Positions 31,548 through 43,536 are shown, numbered from the stretch's first letter. The stretch: 64,000 nucleotides of DNA from Aricia agestis (GCF_905147365.1 NC_056428.1:38669001-38733000); one strand, 5' to 3'. Numbers and translations are program-made. The notes: generated from the sequence alone by a model not told the origin.

Positions 31548-32010
31548 ATATTATAAAGCGAAGTCGCTTTTTTCCCTCATGTCCCTTTGTTCCCTTTAAT
31601 CTTTAAAACTAAGCAACGGATTTTGATGATCCTTTCAGTGTTACATAGCCCAGTTATCGAGGATAAAAGGAGGCTATAGGCTATAGTTTATCAAGCTAAG
31701 ACTAATAGGAGCGAAGAAATAAAAGAAAATGGTAAAATATTTGAAAGGGCTAACTTGAACGCGCTAATCTCAGGAACTACTGGTCCGATTTGAAAAATTA
31801 TATCAGTGTTAGATAGCCCATTTATTCAGGAATGCTATAACTATATTTTATCACGCTAAGACTTACAGGAGAATGTGGAAAAAACGGAGGAAATTATTTG
31901 AAAGGGCTTATCTCGCGAACTACTGGAGCAATTTTTATGTTATTTGGCACAGATAAGAAGTAGACTACGTGAAGGATCATAGGCTATCGATTTTAATCAC
32001 TTTTTCAGTA
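31548..32010 (+). mobile_element. Helitron related to 1667-2563, 3' truncated
   Basis: It starts near TATACATATAATATTATAAAGCG and follows the first copy block by block (TCGCTTTTTTCCCTCATG, GCAACGGATTTTGATGAT, ACTGGAGCAATTTTTATG). It reads through the point where the first copy carries a MITE. The CTAG end is missing. Confidence 0.7.
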
Positions 32011-32117
32011 CTTACTAAACTAAATGACTACAAAAACTATATACCTACTGTAAAATGCCGGCACTAATAGGAATAGTATAGGTTTATGAACTGTAGATAC
32101 TGTATGTAGTAGGTATG

Positions 32118-32299
32118 TTTTAATTCGTTTATCGCGTGGGAACCGTACACTTTTCCGGGATAAAAACTATCCTATGTCCATTCCCGGAACTCACAGTTGC
32201 TCCATGTCTTTCAGCAAAATCGGTTCAGCGGTTTGTGTGAGAAGAGGTAACAGACAGACAGACATACATACTTTCGCGTGTATAATATTTAAGTATGGA
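32118..32299 (-). mobile_element. Helitron fragment, TCCATA..GTCTGTCTG family
   Basis: The minus strand reads TCCATACTTAAATATTATACACG, GTCTGTCTGTCTGTTACC and GGAAAAGTGTACGGTTCCCA before breaking off at ATAAACGAATT. Confidence 0.75.
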
Positions 32300-33825
32300 T
32301 TTATAAAAGCCAATGAACAAATCGGTAACGCCAATTTTAATATTATACCATAATATAAGTAAGTATAAGTCAGAGATTCTGCCCAACATAATTTAAAATA
32401 ACAGAACTGACGTCACAAAAGACTGCGAGCAGTAAATCAAATTTTGATTATGTGAGGTCTAATAGGCGCGAGACCATAACTTACGGCGGGCGTGGATGGA
32501 TGGAACTCCCTTTCATTACGATATAATTTATTTGCTGGATATGCACTAAATATCTAAAACATTACAATGAAGTGGTTGATGGGTTGCGAGGCTGCCGCGC
32601 GAAAAAATATCCAAAAACTCCGTGTCCCGGGATGGACAGCATATTATATAATTTATAATATTTGTTCTAAGTTGAAATATTCTTTGTAGTATTCACTTTT
32701 CTGAGGTGGGGTTTGGAGATAGAGTAGAACGACGCGCGCGATGGCGAAAATAATATGCCTGTGTGTTTCGATTTTATTCCTGCTGGCTCCCTCTGAGTGC
32801 AACCTATTGATTTTCTTTTAAATTATTAGCAATCAGCTTAATTATGGTTCTAATCTAGTGAAATCGCTTTTAGTTGCCGTAGTGGATGATTTCCCTTGAA
32901 AAACCGTTTCTGAAATCTTCTCCATCTCAGGCGAACAGTAGTAGTGCTGGGGCCTGGGAGAGACTACTAATAATTACTTCGTTCGGTTTCCAAAACTTAG
33001 CAGTGAAAAACTTTACAAAATAAACTTAGGACATAGTAGCTGACCAGGTAAACGTTGTTTTGCCATGTAAATTATATATAAAAAGCAAATAAAAATCTAT
33101 TCTCAGGCCTAACCAATGTACATACAAAATCGGTTGTTGCCTGAACTACGGAACAAATATTAGAAAGATTGTAACCATGAAGACGAGTGCTACATTCAGA
33201 ACGAATTCAATCTCAACCACCTCAACGAGCAACAGAATGCACATCGTAGGTGGCGTATTCCTTGACTTATGTTGCTGTCGGTACTCCAAATGTCATAAAT
33301 ATAAGACTCCATATATCTGTCTGCACCCGCCTTATTTATAGCGACCAGAATAAATCGCAGCGCGTGTAAACAGCCTTATCTGCCCTCTCGCTCGCACTTC
33401 TGCAATTATTTCGGACAAGCTTCCTGCGTTGTAAATACCGAAGGAGAGTTATGTGTTTGCTTTAGGTGATATATTAAAATAGTTCTCGAAGGACGTAGGC
33501 GGGATTTCATTGTGGGCTATTTTGTGGTATGCTTTATATTCTGGATTTGGAAGATAGAAACCGTAAACGAATTCCTAACTAAGATAAAGTTCACATCGAA
33601 TTTTTCGCTGTCCAAAGCAGAACAGTTTCTAAGTAGAAATGAGAAAGAATAAAAATTATGACGACATACCTCCTTACTTTGGACTTAACAGTTGTGTGTC
33701 CGCGGTAACGACAGGGTAGTTTTCATTTAAATGGGGGAAATGTATTGGTTCGAAACAATTTCGGCAGTATGAAGTTGTAAGCAATATTAATAAAAAAAAA
33801 TGTTGCCACCGCAATATATAACTGT
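32300..33825. other. no confident gene; some CpG-rich patches
   Basis: CpG-rich patches near 32590-32640, 32730-32745 and 33350-33430 contrast with AT-rich surroundings. A 26-codon frame with a signal-peptide-like start lies at 32741-32821. A Helitron 3' end fragment (GCTGACCAGGTAAACGTTG) is at 33036-33085. Confidence 0.45.
32741..32821 (+). CDS. very short frame resembling a signal peptide, doubtful
   Basis: MAKIICLCVSILFLLAPSEC followed by NLLIFF and a stop has a charged start, a hydrophobic core and a small-residue cleavage region. There is no clear donor site inside that would link it to more sequence. It may be chance. Confidence 0.2.
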   Translation: MAKIICLCVSILFLLAPSECNLLIFF

Positions 33826-34030
33826 CTAAATACACTATGGTCTATGCCGAATTTCCGCGGCGAAAATTCCGCATGATTAGACGTAATCATGCGGAATTTC
33901 CAAAGCAAATCAAACGCATACAATATAACGCAACGGAATTTCGGCATGGTGTGTCATCGGTAATTTAAAATACATTGCAGGCGGAATGAAGCCGTACTTC
34001 CGCCGCGGAAATTCGGCATAGTGTGTTTAG
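33826..34030. mobile_element. MITE with CTAAA(T/C)ACACTATG ends
   Basis: The left end CTAAATACACTATGG and the reversed right end CTAAACACACTATGCC lead into the shared ATGCCGAATTTCCGCGGCG. A tight inner hairpin (AATTCCGCATGATTA around GACG) is present. Confidence 0.65.
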
Positions 34031-34037
34031 TCACTAA

Positions 34038-34453
34038 GGCATCCATTATACGGTAGGTTTTGTTGTCAGTTTTACCACAGTCATGGCTGTAACTGATGGA
34101 TAACCTACCATGTAAGAGCGTGACAGACGGTTGCATGAAGTTGATTGACGAAAATCTGGATATCTTGATTTTTGCTTCATGCAACCATCAGTCACGAATT
34201 TTGAGTGAGTGTCGTCACACCTGACAAAATAGGAAAAAATTAGAAACGTATACCCTAGGAATAATAAATAGTTTTTATTATTTGAAGCGTATACCTTTGA
34301 AAATTTTGGCTTTGACTGACATAAAACTGAAGAGAATTGAATGACCGTCTAATAAATGCAAAACCATTCGTCAGTCCATCAGTCACCATCAGTCAAACAT
34401 AAATCATGATTGACGGAATTGACTGTCGCTTGCATGAGCGTGTAATGGATGCC
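34038..34453. mobile_element. MITE with GGCATCCATTA ends
   Basis: GGCATCCATTATACGG at the left matches the reversed right end GGCATCCATTACACGCTC. Repeated TGACGGTT / GTCAGTC motifs and an inner inverted repeat around TTGCATGAAG occur inside. It begins 7 bp after the previous MITE. Confidence 0.6.
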
Positions 34454-34607
34454 CAAAGAGAAACTCATTCATTGGCAGATGGTGGACCTATCATATCAAG
34501 CTCAGCCGTCAGATCTCAGCATTGTCTTGAAATAATCCGACCAAATAACGTAACTCCGGCATATACATTAAATTAATTCCTCTAAATAGGATGTACAAAC
34601 TACAAAG

Positions 34608-35113
34608 GTAGAAGTTAACTCCATAAGGTTTAATGAAACTAAAATAAAACTAGGTGTGCCACAAGTGTTCATTTTAGGCCCTTTTCTTTTTCTCATCTAT
34701 GTAAATGATTTACCTTATCTTGTTAAAGATAAGCATGAGATAGTACTTTTTGCTGATGACACTTCACTAATTTTTAATGTGAAGAAGCGACAATTTAATT
34801 ATGTCGAGGTAATTAGTGCTCTCTTAAAAATAGTACATTGGTTTAATGCTAATAATCTAATAAAACAAAATGTTTAAAATTTATCTTGCCAAATGTTAGG
34901 CAAGTACAAACCAATGTACTATTAAATGATGAGAAAATGAATTTAGTAGACGCCACCGTATTCCTAGGCAATGCTGGATTGTAAGTTTTGCAAAACTGGC
35001 AGATAAGCGTTCTGCTGTCTGCAGCATTAAACATATTATGCTGTTAAAAAATTCGTGAAATCACTGATGTAGAGACCGCGCGATTAGTTCACTTTAGCTA
35101 CTTTACGTACGGT
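34608..35113 (+). pseudogene. LINE reverse-transcriptase fragment (jockey/CR1 group)
   Basis: The frame has a damaged GVPQ(GS)ILGP motif (GVPQVFILGP), FLFLIYVNDLPYLVKDKH and the catalytic FADDTSLIF near 34749. Beyond a stop at about 34876 homology goes on in other frames (LPNVRQVQTNVLLNDEKMN, KIREITDVETARLVHFSY). It is a short, frameshifted piece without ends. Confidence 0.8.
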
Positions 35114-35625
35114 ATACCTCTATTATAGATACCGTACATCCTATGTACATACTACGCCACAGACATTCTGTGTACTCCGCCCATTTTTCATCAGCAATTT
35201 TGGTTGAATCGACAATGCGTCCAAACCGCACTCATTATGGTTGGCGCTCATTACGATGCTTGTTATTCAAATTTATTCAGCTAGCCTCACCCCATACCCT
35301 ATCCTATTGATTCATATTTTTGTTGCATATATTGCGAAATATTCACGTTTGCACCTGAAAAATTGCTGAAATGTTACATTAATTCTACACAAACGCTATC
35401 TGGATTTTTTAAAATTTAGTAATTTATTGAACTTAGTACAAAGCGCTAAAGCATAGCAATTGGTGCCGAGCTAATAATACAGAAAATTATACGGTAATTT
35501 TAAGAAAGATTTTCTGTAGAGCTATAGTAACTGTACCTGTAGCAGCGCTGCTGAGGAAAACGAAACATTTTTTTAATGATTCTTTCTAAATCTCTTCTTT
35601 TTCCTTAGATATTTCCTGACACTTT

Positions 35626-35661
35626 TTAACAAAAGTACTACAGAAATAGTACTTTTGTTAA
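35626..35661. repeat. perfect hairpin, 15-bp arms, 6-nt loop
   Basis: TTAACAAAAGTACTA pairs exactly with 35647-35661. Confidence 0.85.
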
Positions 35662-36238
35662 CAAGCAAATGCGTCACTTTATTTGGTCGGGTGATCAAGT
35701 CAATTTTGATCATTTTCGCTAGTCTTGACGTAACACGACCAAAACACGTGCCTATTCAGAATCAATTTCTAAGTACATAATATTTATTAAAATAAATCTA
35801 AGGAGATAAATTCAGGTGTTAAAATCACCGTGCAAATATTGGTGAAAGCGCCGTACCTCCTCAAGTTGGGAGACTTCGTTACACGTCTTCGTAACGAACT
35901 GTTTGCAGCCCGAGGGGGCGACCCCCCCAGGGGGACAGGTAATCCAATAACCCCCAGCTTCCCCCCTAAAGCGTTTTTCTCACTGTTTATTTCAGTATCA
36001 GAACGAACGACGACGTGAGGCGAATGCTAACGCGGAATCAATGTTTGGCTTGTATCTGATATTTCAGTTAAGCGTAGAGACATAAGGAAACTTTATGAAT
36101 AGTATAATCTCTACATAGTATACCTCTATAATAATTTGCTTTCCGCTGTCTGTCTAATGCTTTATAGATCTTTAAAGCGCAATGGGTTATGGTGTTTGAT
36201 GTTTTTGTTTAAAGAAAGGTTTTTTACTATTTGGCACA

Positions 36239-36285
36239 AATGGGTCGGCTTGACTATAGCAATACTATAGTCAAGCCGACCCATT
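36239..36285. repeat. perfect hairpin, 21-bp arms, 5-nt loop
   Basis: AATGGGTCGGCTTGACTATAG (36239-36259) pairs exactly with 36265-36285 around CAATA. Confidence 0.9.
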
Positions 36286-37432
36286 GGCTTGAAATAACAT
36301 TTATTTCGTGCAAGTGAGGTAACAGATGAGATTTTTTAAACCAGAAACGCAAAACTATCTCCTAACTAGTTACGGAAAATTTCCTTAGCCCCAAACATCT
36401 TTATACTCGTGTTGACTCAAAGACCAAAGTACAAAGTGAATTCGGCTAACAAACTCAAAGGCCGCAATTTCTGATGATCAAAGCAGTGAACAATTATCGG
36501 GCTCGAGCGACTCGTAATTTTCGCATTATATCATTATTCTTCACCCATTCATTCGGTCACTCTTGAACGATGAGTGAACGAATTGCGTGAGAACGATTTA
36601 TTGACACGCGTCTTTTCGCCTCACCGCTCACTAATAGTGGGCCCCAGTTTTGATATTTGATTCCGAGCTCTATGTTGGAGGGGTAGAGTTGGAGTTTGAT
36701 GTAGCGTCATTATAGTGGTAACAACAACATTATCACAATCGAATAGTTTGAATATATTACTCTATTTAGCTTTGGATCCTAATAAAAATCGTATATTATG
36801 TAATATATTATATATATAATAATTCTCTTGTCCCGAATCCCTATGTTTGTTGCTCCAACTCCACCGAAACGGTTGGGCGGAAGGTGTTATAAAATAGATG
36901 TTTGTGATTCTTGAGAATTTACCCCAAGTTTGGGAATCGGCTAACAATGTATCTACATATTTTACAGGCAAAATAACGTATGCCGAAACAGCTGGTGCTA
37001 TTTTTAAACTTGTAAAGAGTAAGTACAATTAATTTATAGCATTACCTACTTATCATAACAATTAATTTGCTTGATGGTCATTACGAAATACTAAGCCTAC
37101 TGTGAAAAAGGCAATTAAAATCAATTACAACATAATATTACAATGTTCTCATTGTCATAATTTTGTCTAAACTATTTTTAGAAACTTATTCATGATTACA
37201 TGGTTCTCTCTGCGATTAAAATGATAACGCTATTTTTGGGAATTTCTAAATTGAATAGACAATAGTAGTAAAAGAGAAAAATTGTTATAAATTATTTCTT
37301 ATACTAAACTAACCATTTAGTACCTAATCTGTGACCTATCACCAATCATAAGTAAAAGTTCAAACGGTGATGAAAGCGCAGAAGCACAAATTATACTAAA
37401 TAGTTAGGTACTAAGTAAGAAAAAGTTGTAAA

Positions 37433-37861
37433 GTGTCGTATAAATTTTTTCTGTGCCTTAATAAATCTGACCAACAAAAGAAACAACAGAGTAAGGAAGA
37501 AACAGAGGTGGCAAACCCTTACTGGCAAGTGGCACTACGAAGAATCCTTCTTTTACAAGACTACAATGCAGAAGTAGAAAACTATTGCCACATCGAAGAC
37601 AAAGTTGCAAGATATTCTTCGTACAGAAGTACACAACAGCTGGTACCGCAAAGTGCTAGCACTTTGCGGTACCAGTACTACACTATACTTCTACATCAAA
37701 TCTACAATACAGAAGTACAAAACTATCGACACCACGAAACATTAATAAACTATAAATATTTGTTCGTACTACCCCTCTTCCCTCGGGAGAGAGTATTAAA
37801 CAATAACAGCGACAATAGAACGCCGCTAACAAGTCCCCAGAGGACGGTGTTTGACACTTAA
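37433..37861 (+). other. open frame of 142 codons without ATG, containing repeats
   Basis: The frame opens at GTG and has no internal Met. It contains a repeated block (YNAEVENYCHIE and YNTEVQNYRHHE, about 144 bp apart) and a perfect 36-bp palindrome in the middle. I recognise no domain. The duplicated segments suggest a repeat-derived, probably non-coding frame. Confidence 0.25.
37640..37675. repeat. perfect 36-bp palindrome, no loop
   Basis: CTGGTACCGCAAAGTGCT followed by its exact reverse complement. Confidence 0.95.
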
Positions 37862-38869
37862 TTATATTATCATTACGCCCTCTGTATCAGTCCCTTGACA
37901 GCATTTTGCTACATCATCCTTTGGTAACTAAGATACTTATAGGAGTAATGAACAGAGTTTTTAAATTCATATATTCATATTGTTCCTGAAATCTCCAAAA
38001 CTGAGGCAGAATTAATTAAAAATAATATCTTTAAAAATTGGTTCAAACAAGAAAATCTTTACCAATTTTTGCGTCAGCTAAAACTGAAAGAAGGAAAATA
38101 ACTTTTATAAGTATCTTCTTTTTTAATCTCAAAATCTGTCGTTCTGTCACAAGTCACAACAGTCCATTGTTTTACACGGACCATATTTACGCTCAAAAGG
38201 GTGATATTTAAATAGGGGGATGCGTGCCCCTATGCGGGCCCCAACCGTCAGCCTAATCGCATATACCGGTCGGCTGCGCGCGCGGCGCCCGTGTAATCTC
38301 GTTGTCCTAATAGTCTTAAGGAGCACAAAGGACTGATCAAACGCTGCAATTTGAAGCGCCAAATGTCGAATAAATGTCGTAATCTTGTAAAACAATTGTT
38401 ACAATTGTAACTGTAAATCGGCTGTTTCCAAAAAGTTTCTAAAGAAATACGTCGAGACTATAGTCACCAAAAGAATATGAATCTCAAACGGCTCGTGATT
38501 TGAAGACTATAATATTATACCTGATACCAGAAGGTTCTACATATTTCTCGTAGTTTGAATTAACCCTGAAAGCCTGGATAAAACATAAATGGGTATTCAT
38601 CACACAAATCATCCTATCTCTATATTTTATTCAGTTTTTATATGAATCTATTTTAATTTTTGAAGCTTTTATAAAATCTTATTAATTTATAATATGTAGT
38701 GACTTTATAATAAGGATTTAGCAACGTTTTAAGAACTTACAAAGTGAGCAAATTTCCATCATCCTAGAGATATATAAAAATTCGAAAACGTTTATTTAAT
38801 AATTTGAGCTACTAGCAGCATGGATGTTGCGAATACGGGAAGTCATAAAAAGTCATGACCCCTCATTTG

Positions 38870-39140
38870 AAATGCGCAGCGCATCCCCAAAATCAATGGG
38901 CGCGGACAAACCGGGACTGATTGTTAATACCCTTGGGGATACCGCAATACCCCGCTCCCCGGACACCCCGCGCTCCGGGGAATCCCGGGGTTGTTGGTTA
39001 TCCAGTGTTACCGCGATAACCCGTTCCCCGCGATATCCTGCTCCCCGGGATATCCCGCGATTCGTGGAATATCCCGGGATACTTCGCACCCAGAGATAAC
39101 CCTGCACTCCCAGGTATCTCGGGTTACGTTCTACCGTGGT
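38870..39140. repeat. GC-rich block of degenerate CCCCGGGATATCCCG motifs
   Basis: The CCCGGGATA / TATCCCG theme recurs many times with variation and in both orientations, for example GCTCCCCGGGATATCCCGCG and GGAATATCCCGGGATACTTC. A weaker trace is at about 39566-39620. Local GC content is far above the surroundings. Confidence 0.6.
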
Positions 39141-39269
39141 TGTTAGCGAGGTTGCGGCTGCACTGCGTCGCATTGTCATCGAAATGATTTCAACGCTGTA
39201 AATATTGGCCCATGGTCCGTGCGTCAACAATACTGTCTTCTACGTCTCCTTCTAGTGTTCCTATTATAG

Positions 39270-39473
39270 TGTGCTATTACAATTATGCGGAAGTGTGTCT
39301 GTCTGTATTTTTGTCTTTTCTGTTACCCCTTCACACCCAAACCACTGAATTTATTTTTCTGATAATTCATATGGAGATACTCTGAGTCCCGGGACATAGG
39401 ATAATCCTGGAAAAAATACGGTACTCGTGCGATAAACGGATTTTGGTGCAACGGGGTTGCGGGTGTCATCTAG
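39270..39473 (+). mobile_element. Helitron, TCCATA..GTCTGTCTG family, 5' truncated
   Basis: The 3' end is intact: GTGCAACGGGGTTGCGGGTG then TCATCTAG|T at 39470-39473. The TCCATA start is lost. Confidence 0.75.
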
Positions 39474-39734
39474 TGTAATAATGAATTGATGATAATGTAA
39501 AAAGTATTTAAATAATAATCTAACAACGGAAATGCTCAGTTGATGCAGCAGTAGCCGGTACATCCCTATCCCGGGGTTCCTCGGAACCCTCGATTCTCGA
39601 ATCCCGGAATCACGGACCCCAAAACTTTCCGAACACGGAAAAGGACAATGGTAATTCGATTTCGTTTTGATACTTCGTCTCCGAGTAACTTCTAATTAGA
39701 ACAACCACTGTGCAGGTTTTCACTTTATTACGAA

Positions 39735-39800
39735 CTAGTGAGCCGCCCCGGCTTCGCACGCGTTTAAAATATATAGCCTTTAACAATACCTTAGTCCATT
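39735..39800 (-). mobile_element. Helitron 3' end fragment
   Basis: On the minus strand ACGCGTGCGAAGCCGGGGCG then GCTCACTAG|T has the hairpin and CTAG of a Helitron end. Confidence 0.5.
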
Positions 39801-40663
39801 ATTTTGATAAATCTCGTAGGGTTCAGTCTGCGTTTGCAATATAAGCGGAAAAATGTAATTATTTATGACATCACATTAGAAACCCCAAAATTAACAGTAT
39901 TTCTCCGTCCCGACAGAAAAAGCGACTTTGTTTTATTCCTACTGTGTAGTGATGCTGAACATTTCATGGAAGTTCGGTATATAAATTTAGTTGTGTTGTG
40001 ACATTGGGCTTTTCCTGAAAATAATAAACATTTTAGAATATTAGTAGTATACCTAATTTTTTACATTATTTCTTAATTATGAACCCAGAAAACAGTAAGT
40101 AAATACTAAAAATACCCAGCATTAAAATTAAGTTAAAAGTTATAATTACTGACCATTTAAAAATGACTGAAATTTAGGCATTTCACTAGTTTTTTTAGAA
40201 AACGTAAGACATTCCTAAGCTCAAACGTTTTAACTTATATGCGAATTGGTTCGTTCCTAACTTTATTACGAATTCCATTTGCTGACCTAAACTGACCAAA
40301 CCTCAGATATGGAAATTAAATTATCGGCCTAGTTTGATTAAAACTTAACGATTGAGCTAGGCAAGTATTCCCAGTAAATTCGAGCAGTCTACGTTCTAAA
40401 CATGGCAAGTAGCGTAGCATTCGAGGCAATAGCCGTTTTGGAGTAATTCGAAGTAGGCCAGTTTTCTTGTAAGAAATCTTTGAACTGAAAACTGCTTTAG
40501 CGACTTTATGCATTTTTGGGATGGAAAAAAAGTTCAAAATTCACGTCACGACTCACGATACCGTCAAAAATGCCTAAGATGGAGCAGCGCAGCCTAGGAG
40601 AGGAAGGTCTTACTGTAGTACGGTAAAAAATATGTATGCAAAACCAGTAGTTTTTATGTCAAA

Positions 40664-41278
40664 CTAGCTGTTGCCCGTGACTTCGTCCGCATGGACTTCA
40701 GTTTATGGCGCGCAATGTCAACAAAATTGGTGTCAAAAGCTTATATAACAAAACCCTGGTACCCCTTAAATCAAAACAGCTGTGCAGTGTGCAATGTATA
40801 ATATTTCATTTTTTTATTTAAAATAAACTTTATATTTTATGCCAAATTTTAAAGCAAATAGCCCCCAAATACACAACTTTACCCATAAACTATTTATAAT
40901 TTATAGGTTTAAGGTTACGTCGCTGCATAGATAAAGTAATGAGTTATTGACGTAGAAAAGAAAGAACATTCGAAAAAAATCGAAACTTGAATGTAAGATG
41001 ATACCACCTTCTATAGAAAGACTTGAGCAAGCGTCAGCGCGATGTAGGAGACGCACGGCGCCATCTATTATCAATTTTTGGAAGTAACTTAATTTGAACA
41101 AATTTACGCATTTTCACCCCTTACAACCCTTTTTTCCAGTACAAAAGTAGCCTATGTCCTTTCTCAGGCTTTAGACTATCTGTATACAAAATTTCATTAC
41201 AATCGGTTCGGTAGTTTTGGCGTGAAAGCGAGACAGACAGACAGAGATACTTTCACATTTATAATGTTATAGTATAGA
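40664..41278 (-). mobile_element. complete non-autonomous Helitron, about 615 bp
   Basis: The minus strand starts TCTATACTATAACATTATAA and ends GGACGAAGTCACGGGCAACAG followed by CTAG|T at 40664. The body shares GTCTGTCTGTCTCGCTTTC and CCGAACCGATTGTAATGAAA with a common lepidopteran group. Both ends are intact. Confidence 0.8.
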
Positions 41279-41743
41279 TAAACGTGGTGTAGGTCTGCAG
41301 GTACCTTTTAATCTTCTTTAAAATCTTCGGTATATTAGTGCTTTTACTTTCAAAACTTAAAATTTTGAAATACTTATTTGGAGAAAATTACAATATACTG
41401 TATTAATCAAATATGTAGGATAATTTTATTATTAGGTACCTATCTATTTTCTGCTTCCTTGCATATTGATAGCTTGATTATGAATCTAAATCATTGTACA
41501 GGTGGTTACATGACAAAGAGACAATTTGACCACAATAGTCAAAGTAATTGGCGTAAAAAACTCTTATCGAAATATCTATTTGTGTTGTAACAGATCTACG
41601 TGTATATCGTTAGGTACGCCACGGTGAGTCCACCTGTTCCGTAATGTATTCAACTAGCTAAATTATGATCGATTTAGCATTTAGGGAACCTAATCGACAT
41701 CTATTATGTACTTTGCTGATATATGAGTATCATAATAATTGAA

Positions 41744-41935
41744 TATACAGGGTGAAACAAAAACAAGTGATAATACTTTAGGTAGGGGGAAACTCGTGAC
41801 GGTCGGGCTCTTGCCCATTCAAAAGTGAAAAAAAAATATTCGTCTTTCAAAGTTGCTACTTTCACAGTAAACTCTCTACAAGGAACATGTACACACCCTA
41901 AAGTATTATCATTAGTTTTTGTTACACACTGTATA
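41744..41935. mobile_element. MITE with TATACAGGG ends, copy 3
   Basis: TATACAGGGTGAAACAAAAAC and the reversed right end TATACAGTGTGTAACAAAAAC match. Inner blocks GTTGCTACTTTCACAGTAAAC and ACACACCCTAAAGTATTAT match the copies at 6612 and 8565. Confidence 0.75.
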
Positions 41936-42206
41936 GCTCAAAGGTGACTGACTATAGTGATATATTAACGCACAGCCCAAACCACTGGACGGATCGGGCT
42001 GAAATTTGACATGCGTAGCTGTTATGACGTAGGCATCCGCTAAGGAAGGATTTTGATAAATTCCAACCCCAAGGGGTTAAAATAGGGAATGAAAGTTGGT
42101 ATGAAACTTTGTCAATTTCAATTTTCAAACCGATCGGGCTGTTTGAAACTTTGATCCCTAATAATTAATACTTCTTAACGCGAGCAAAGCTGCGGGCAAG
42201 GGCTAG
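41936..42206 (+). mobile_element. Helitron, CTCAAAGGTGACTGAC..CCGCGGGC family
   Basis: The body matches the copy at 19446 (CAAACCACTGGACGGATCGG, AACCCCAAGGGGTT) and ends GCGAGCAAAGCTGCGGGC then GGCTAG|T. Its TC start is missing because it abuts the MITE that ends at 41935. Confidence 0.8.
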
Positions 42207-43337
42207 TTGCTGTTATAAAAGGGGAGTAATACAGAAATAACGGAGACAATTTTAGTGTAATTTGGGCTTGGAAGGGAATTATAGAACCATAGGGTTGACA
42301 ACAAAAGGTTGAGCAGGTGTTTGAAACCTTGTCTAGATTCTTCTTCCATGGACTTGTAGATCTGGCTGGTAGAAATCGTTGCTTAAAGTCCTAAAAATAA
42401 AATAAGAATTTAAAATAGTATTATGTCGGAGACATTGAAATAAATCATCAGGGTATGACTGGTTATATAATAACTGCAACCATTTGTTTTATTTTTGAGT
42501 TTATAAATTGGGTAAATGGTGTTTCTTATCAATTAAATTTGCAGTTTTTCATTGTGTGTGTGTACTAAGAGAAGTAGGTAAAAGACATTAATGTATGTAC
42601 CTAAACTCTTAAGTCTTAACCGCTCTCAGCTTTTCATTACATCGCTCTACCTACTCATTGATATCCACGAAATTTTTTTTCTAATTTTGATCAAGATAAA
42701 AAAAAGTTTTATTATTTTTTCCGCCATCATTTAAAATAATAATTCCCGCCAATGTAAACAATCGCTCTCATTAATTTTTATTCGAGCCATTGATTCCCTC
42801 CCTGCCCCCTAGGGTGGTATAATTACGGGCCTTTCAATAGTCAGCTATTTCCGAGAGCTTTCCGTTTCAACCTTTTTTTTCTTTCTGTGTTCACGGATTG
42901 GCCGGAAGGATCAATTTTGAATTCCGAATTTGAAATTCCAAACGCCTCTCACGGGCGAATTCGTTTAAAAATGAATATCGTACAAAGCCTTTTTTAAATT
43001 GTTCGCAGTTGGACTGATATTTTATTTTAAAACTTTAGTTTATTGTAGCTATAGTTAAATACAAATGAAGAGTAGAAACAGAAGATATTTTGTACGCTGA
43101 TTTTGTGTTGTATATACTAGATTGACATAATAATAGAATACCTAAACAATATTTATTTTTAAAATAATTGAAGGCTTCTAATATAATAGTCGTAGGAAAG
43201 TAATATTTTTACTAAAGTTTTTAACAACATTAGTATGTAATATGAAAATACTAGGTAACTAGTTTAAAAAAGAGAGAGATATATAATATCATCACAAACT
43301 TGTGTGCAGTGACATCCTAGAAACATAATATACATTA
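42207..43337. other. no gene seen
   Basis: AT-rich, with a somewhat GC-richer part at 42740-42970 that has a forkhead-like TGTAAACAATC. Function cannot be told from the sequence. Confidence 0.45.
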
Positions 43338-43536
43338 CTAGCTGACCCGGCAAACGTTGTTTTGCCACATAAATTATTAAGAGTGATCAACCCTTATTAC
43401 TTAGGGGTATGAAAAATAGATGTTGACCGATTCTCAGACCTACTCGATATACTCACAAAATTTCATGAGAATCGGTAAAGCCGTTTCGGAGGAGTACGGG
43501 AACGAACATTGTGACACGAGAATTTTATATATAAGA
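43338..43536 (-). mobile_element. complete Helitron (GCCGGGTCAGCTAG type)
   Basis: The minus strand starts TCTTATATATAAAATTCTCG and ends AACAACGTTTGCCGGGTCAG then CTAG|T at 43338. The hairpin GGCAAAAC..GTTTGCC precedes the end. A fragment of the same family is at 33036. Confidence 0.8.

Larger units (their letters stand above)
35116..37432. other. no gene seen; two perfect hairpins
   Basis: Apart from the hairpins at 35626 and 36239 and a C/G-rich patch near 35910-35970, the sequence shows no coding frame or element end. Confidence 0.5.

Noticed and set aside
38824..39230. Overlapping frames of 91 and 125 codons in the GC-rich block
   Set aside because: They arise from the palindromic CCCGGGATA repeats, and opposite-strand frames are equally long.
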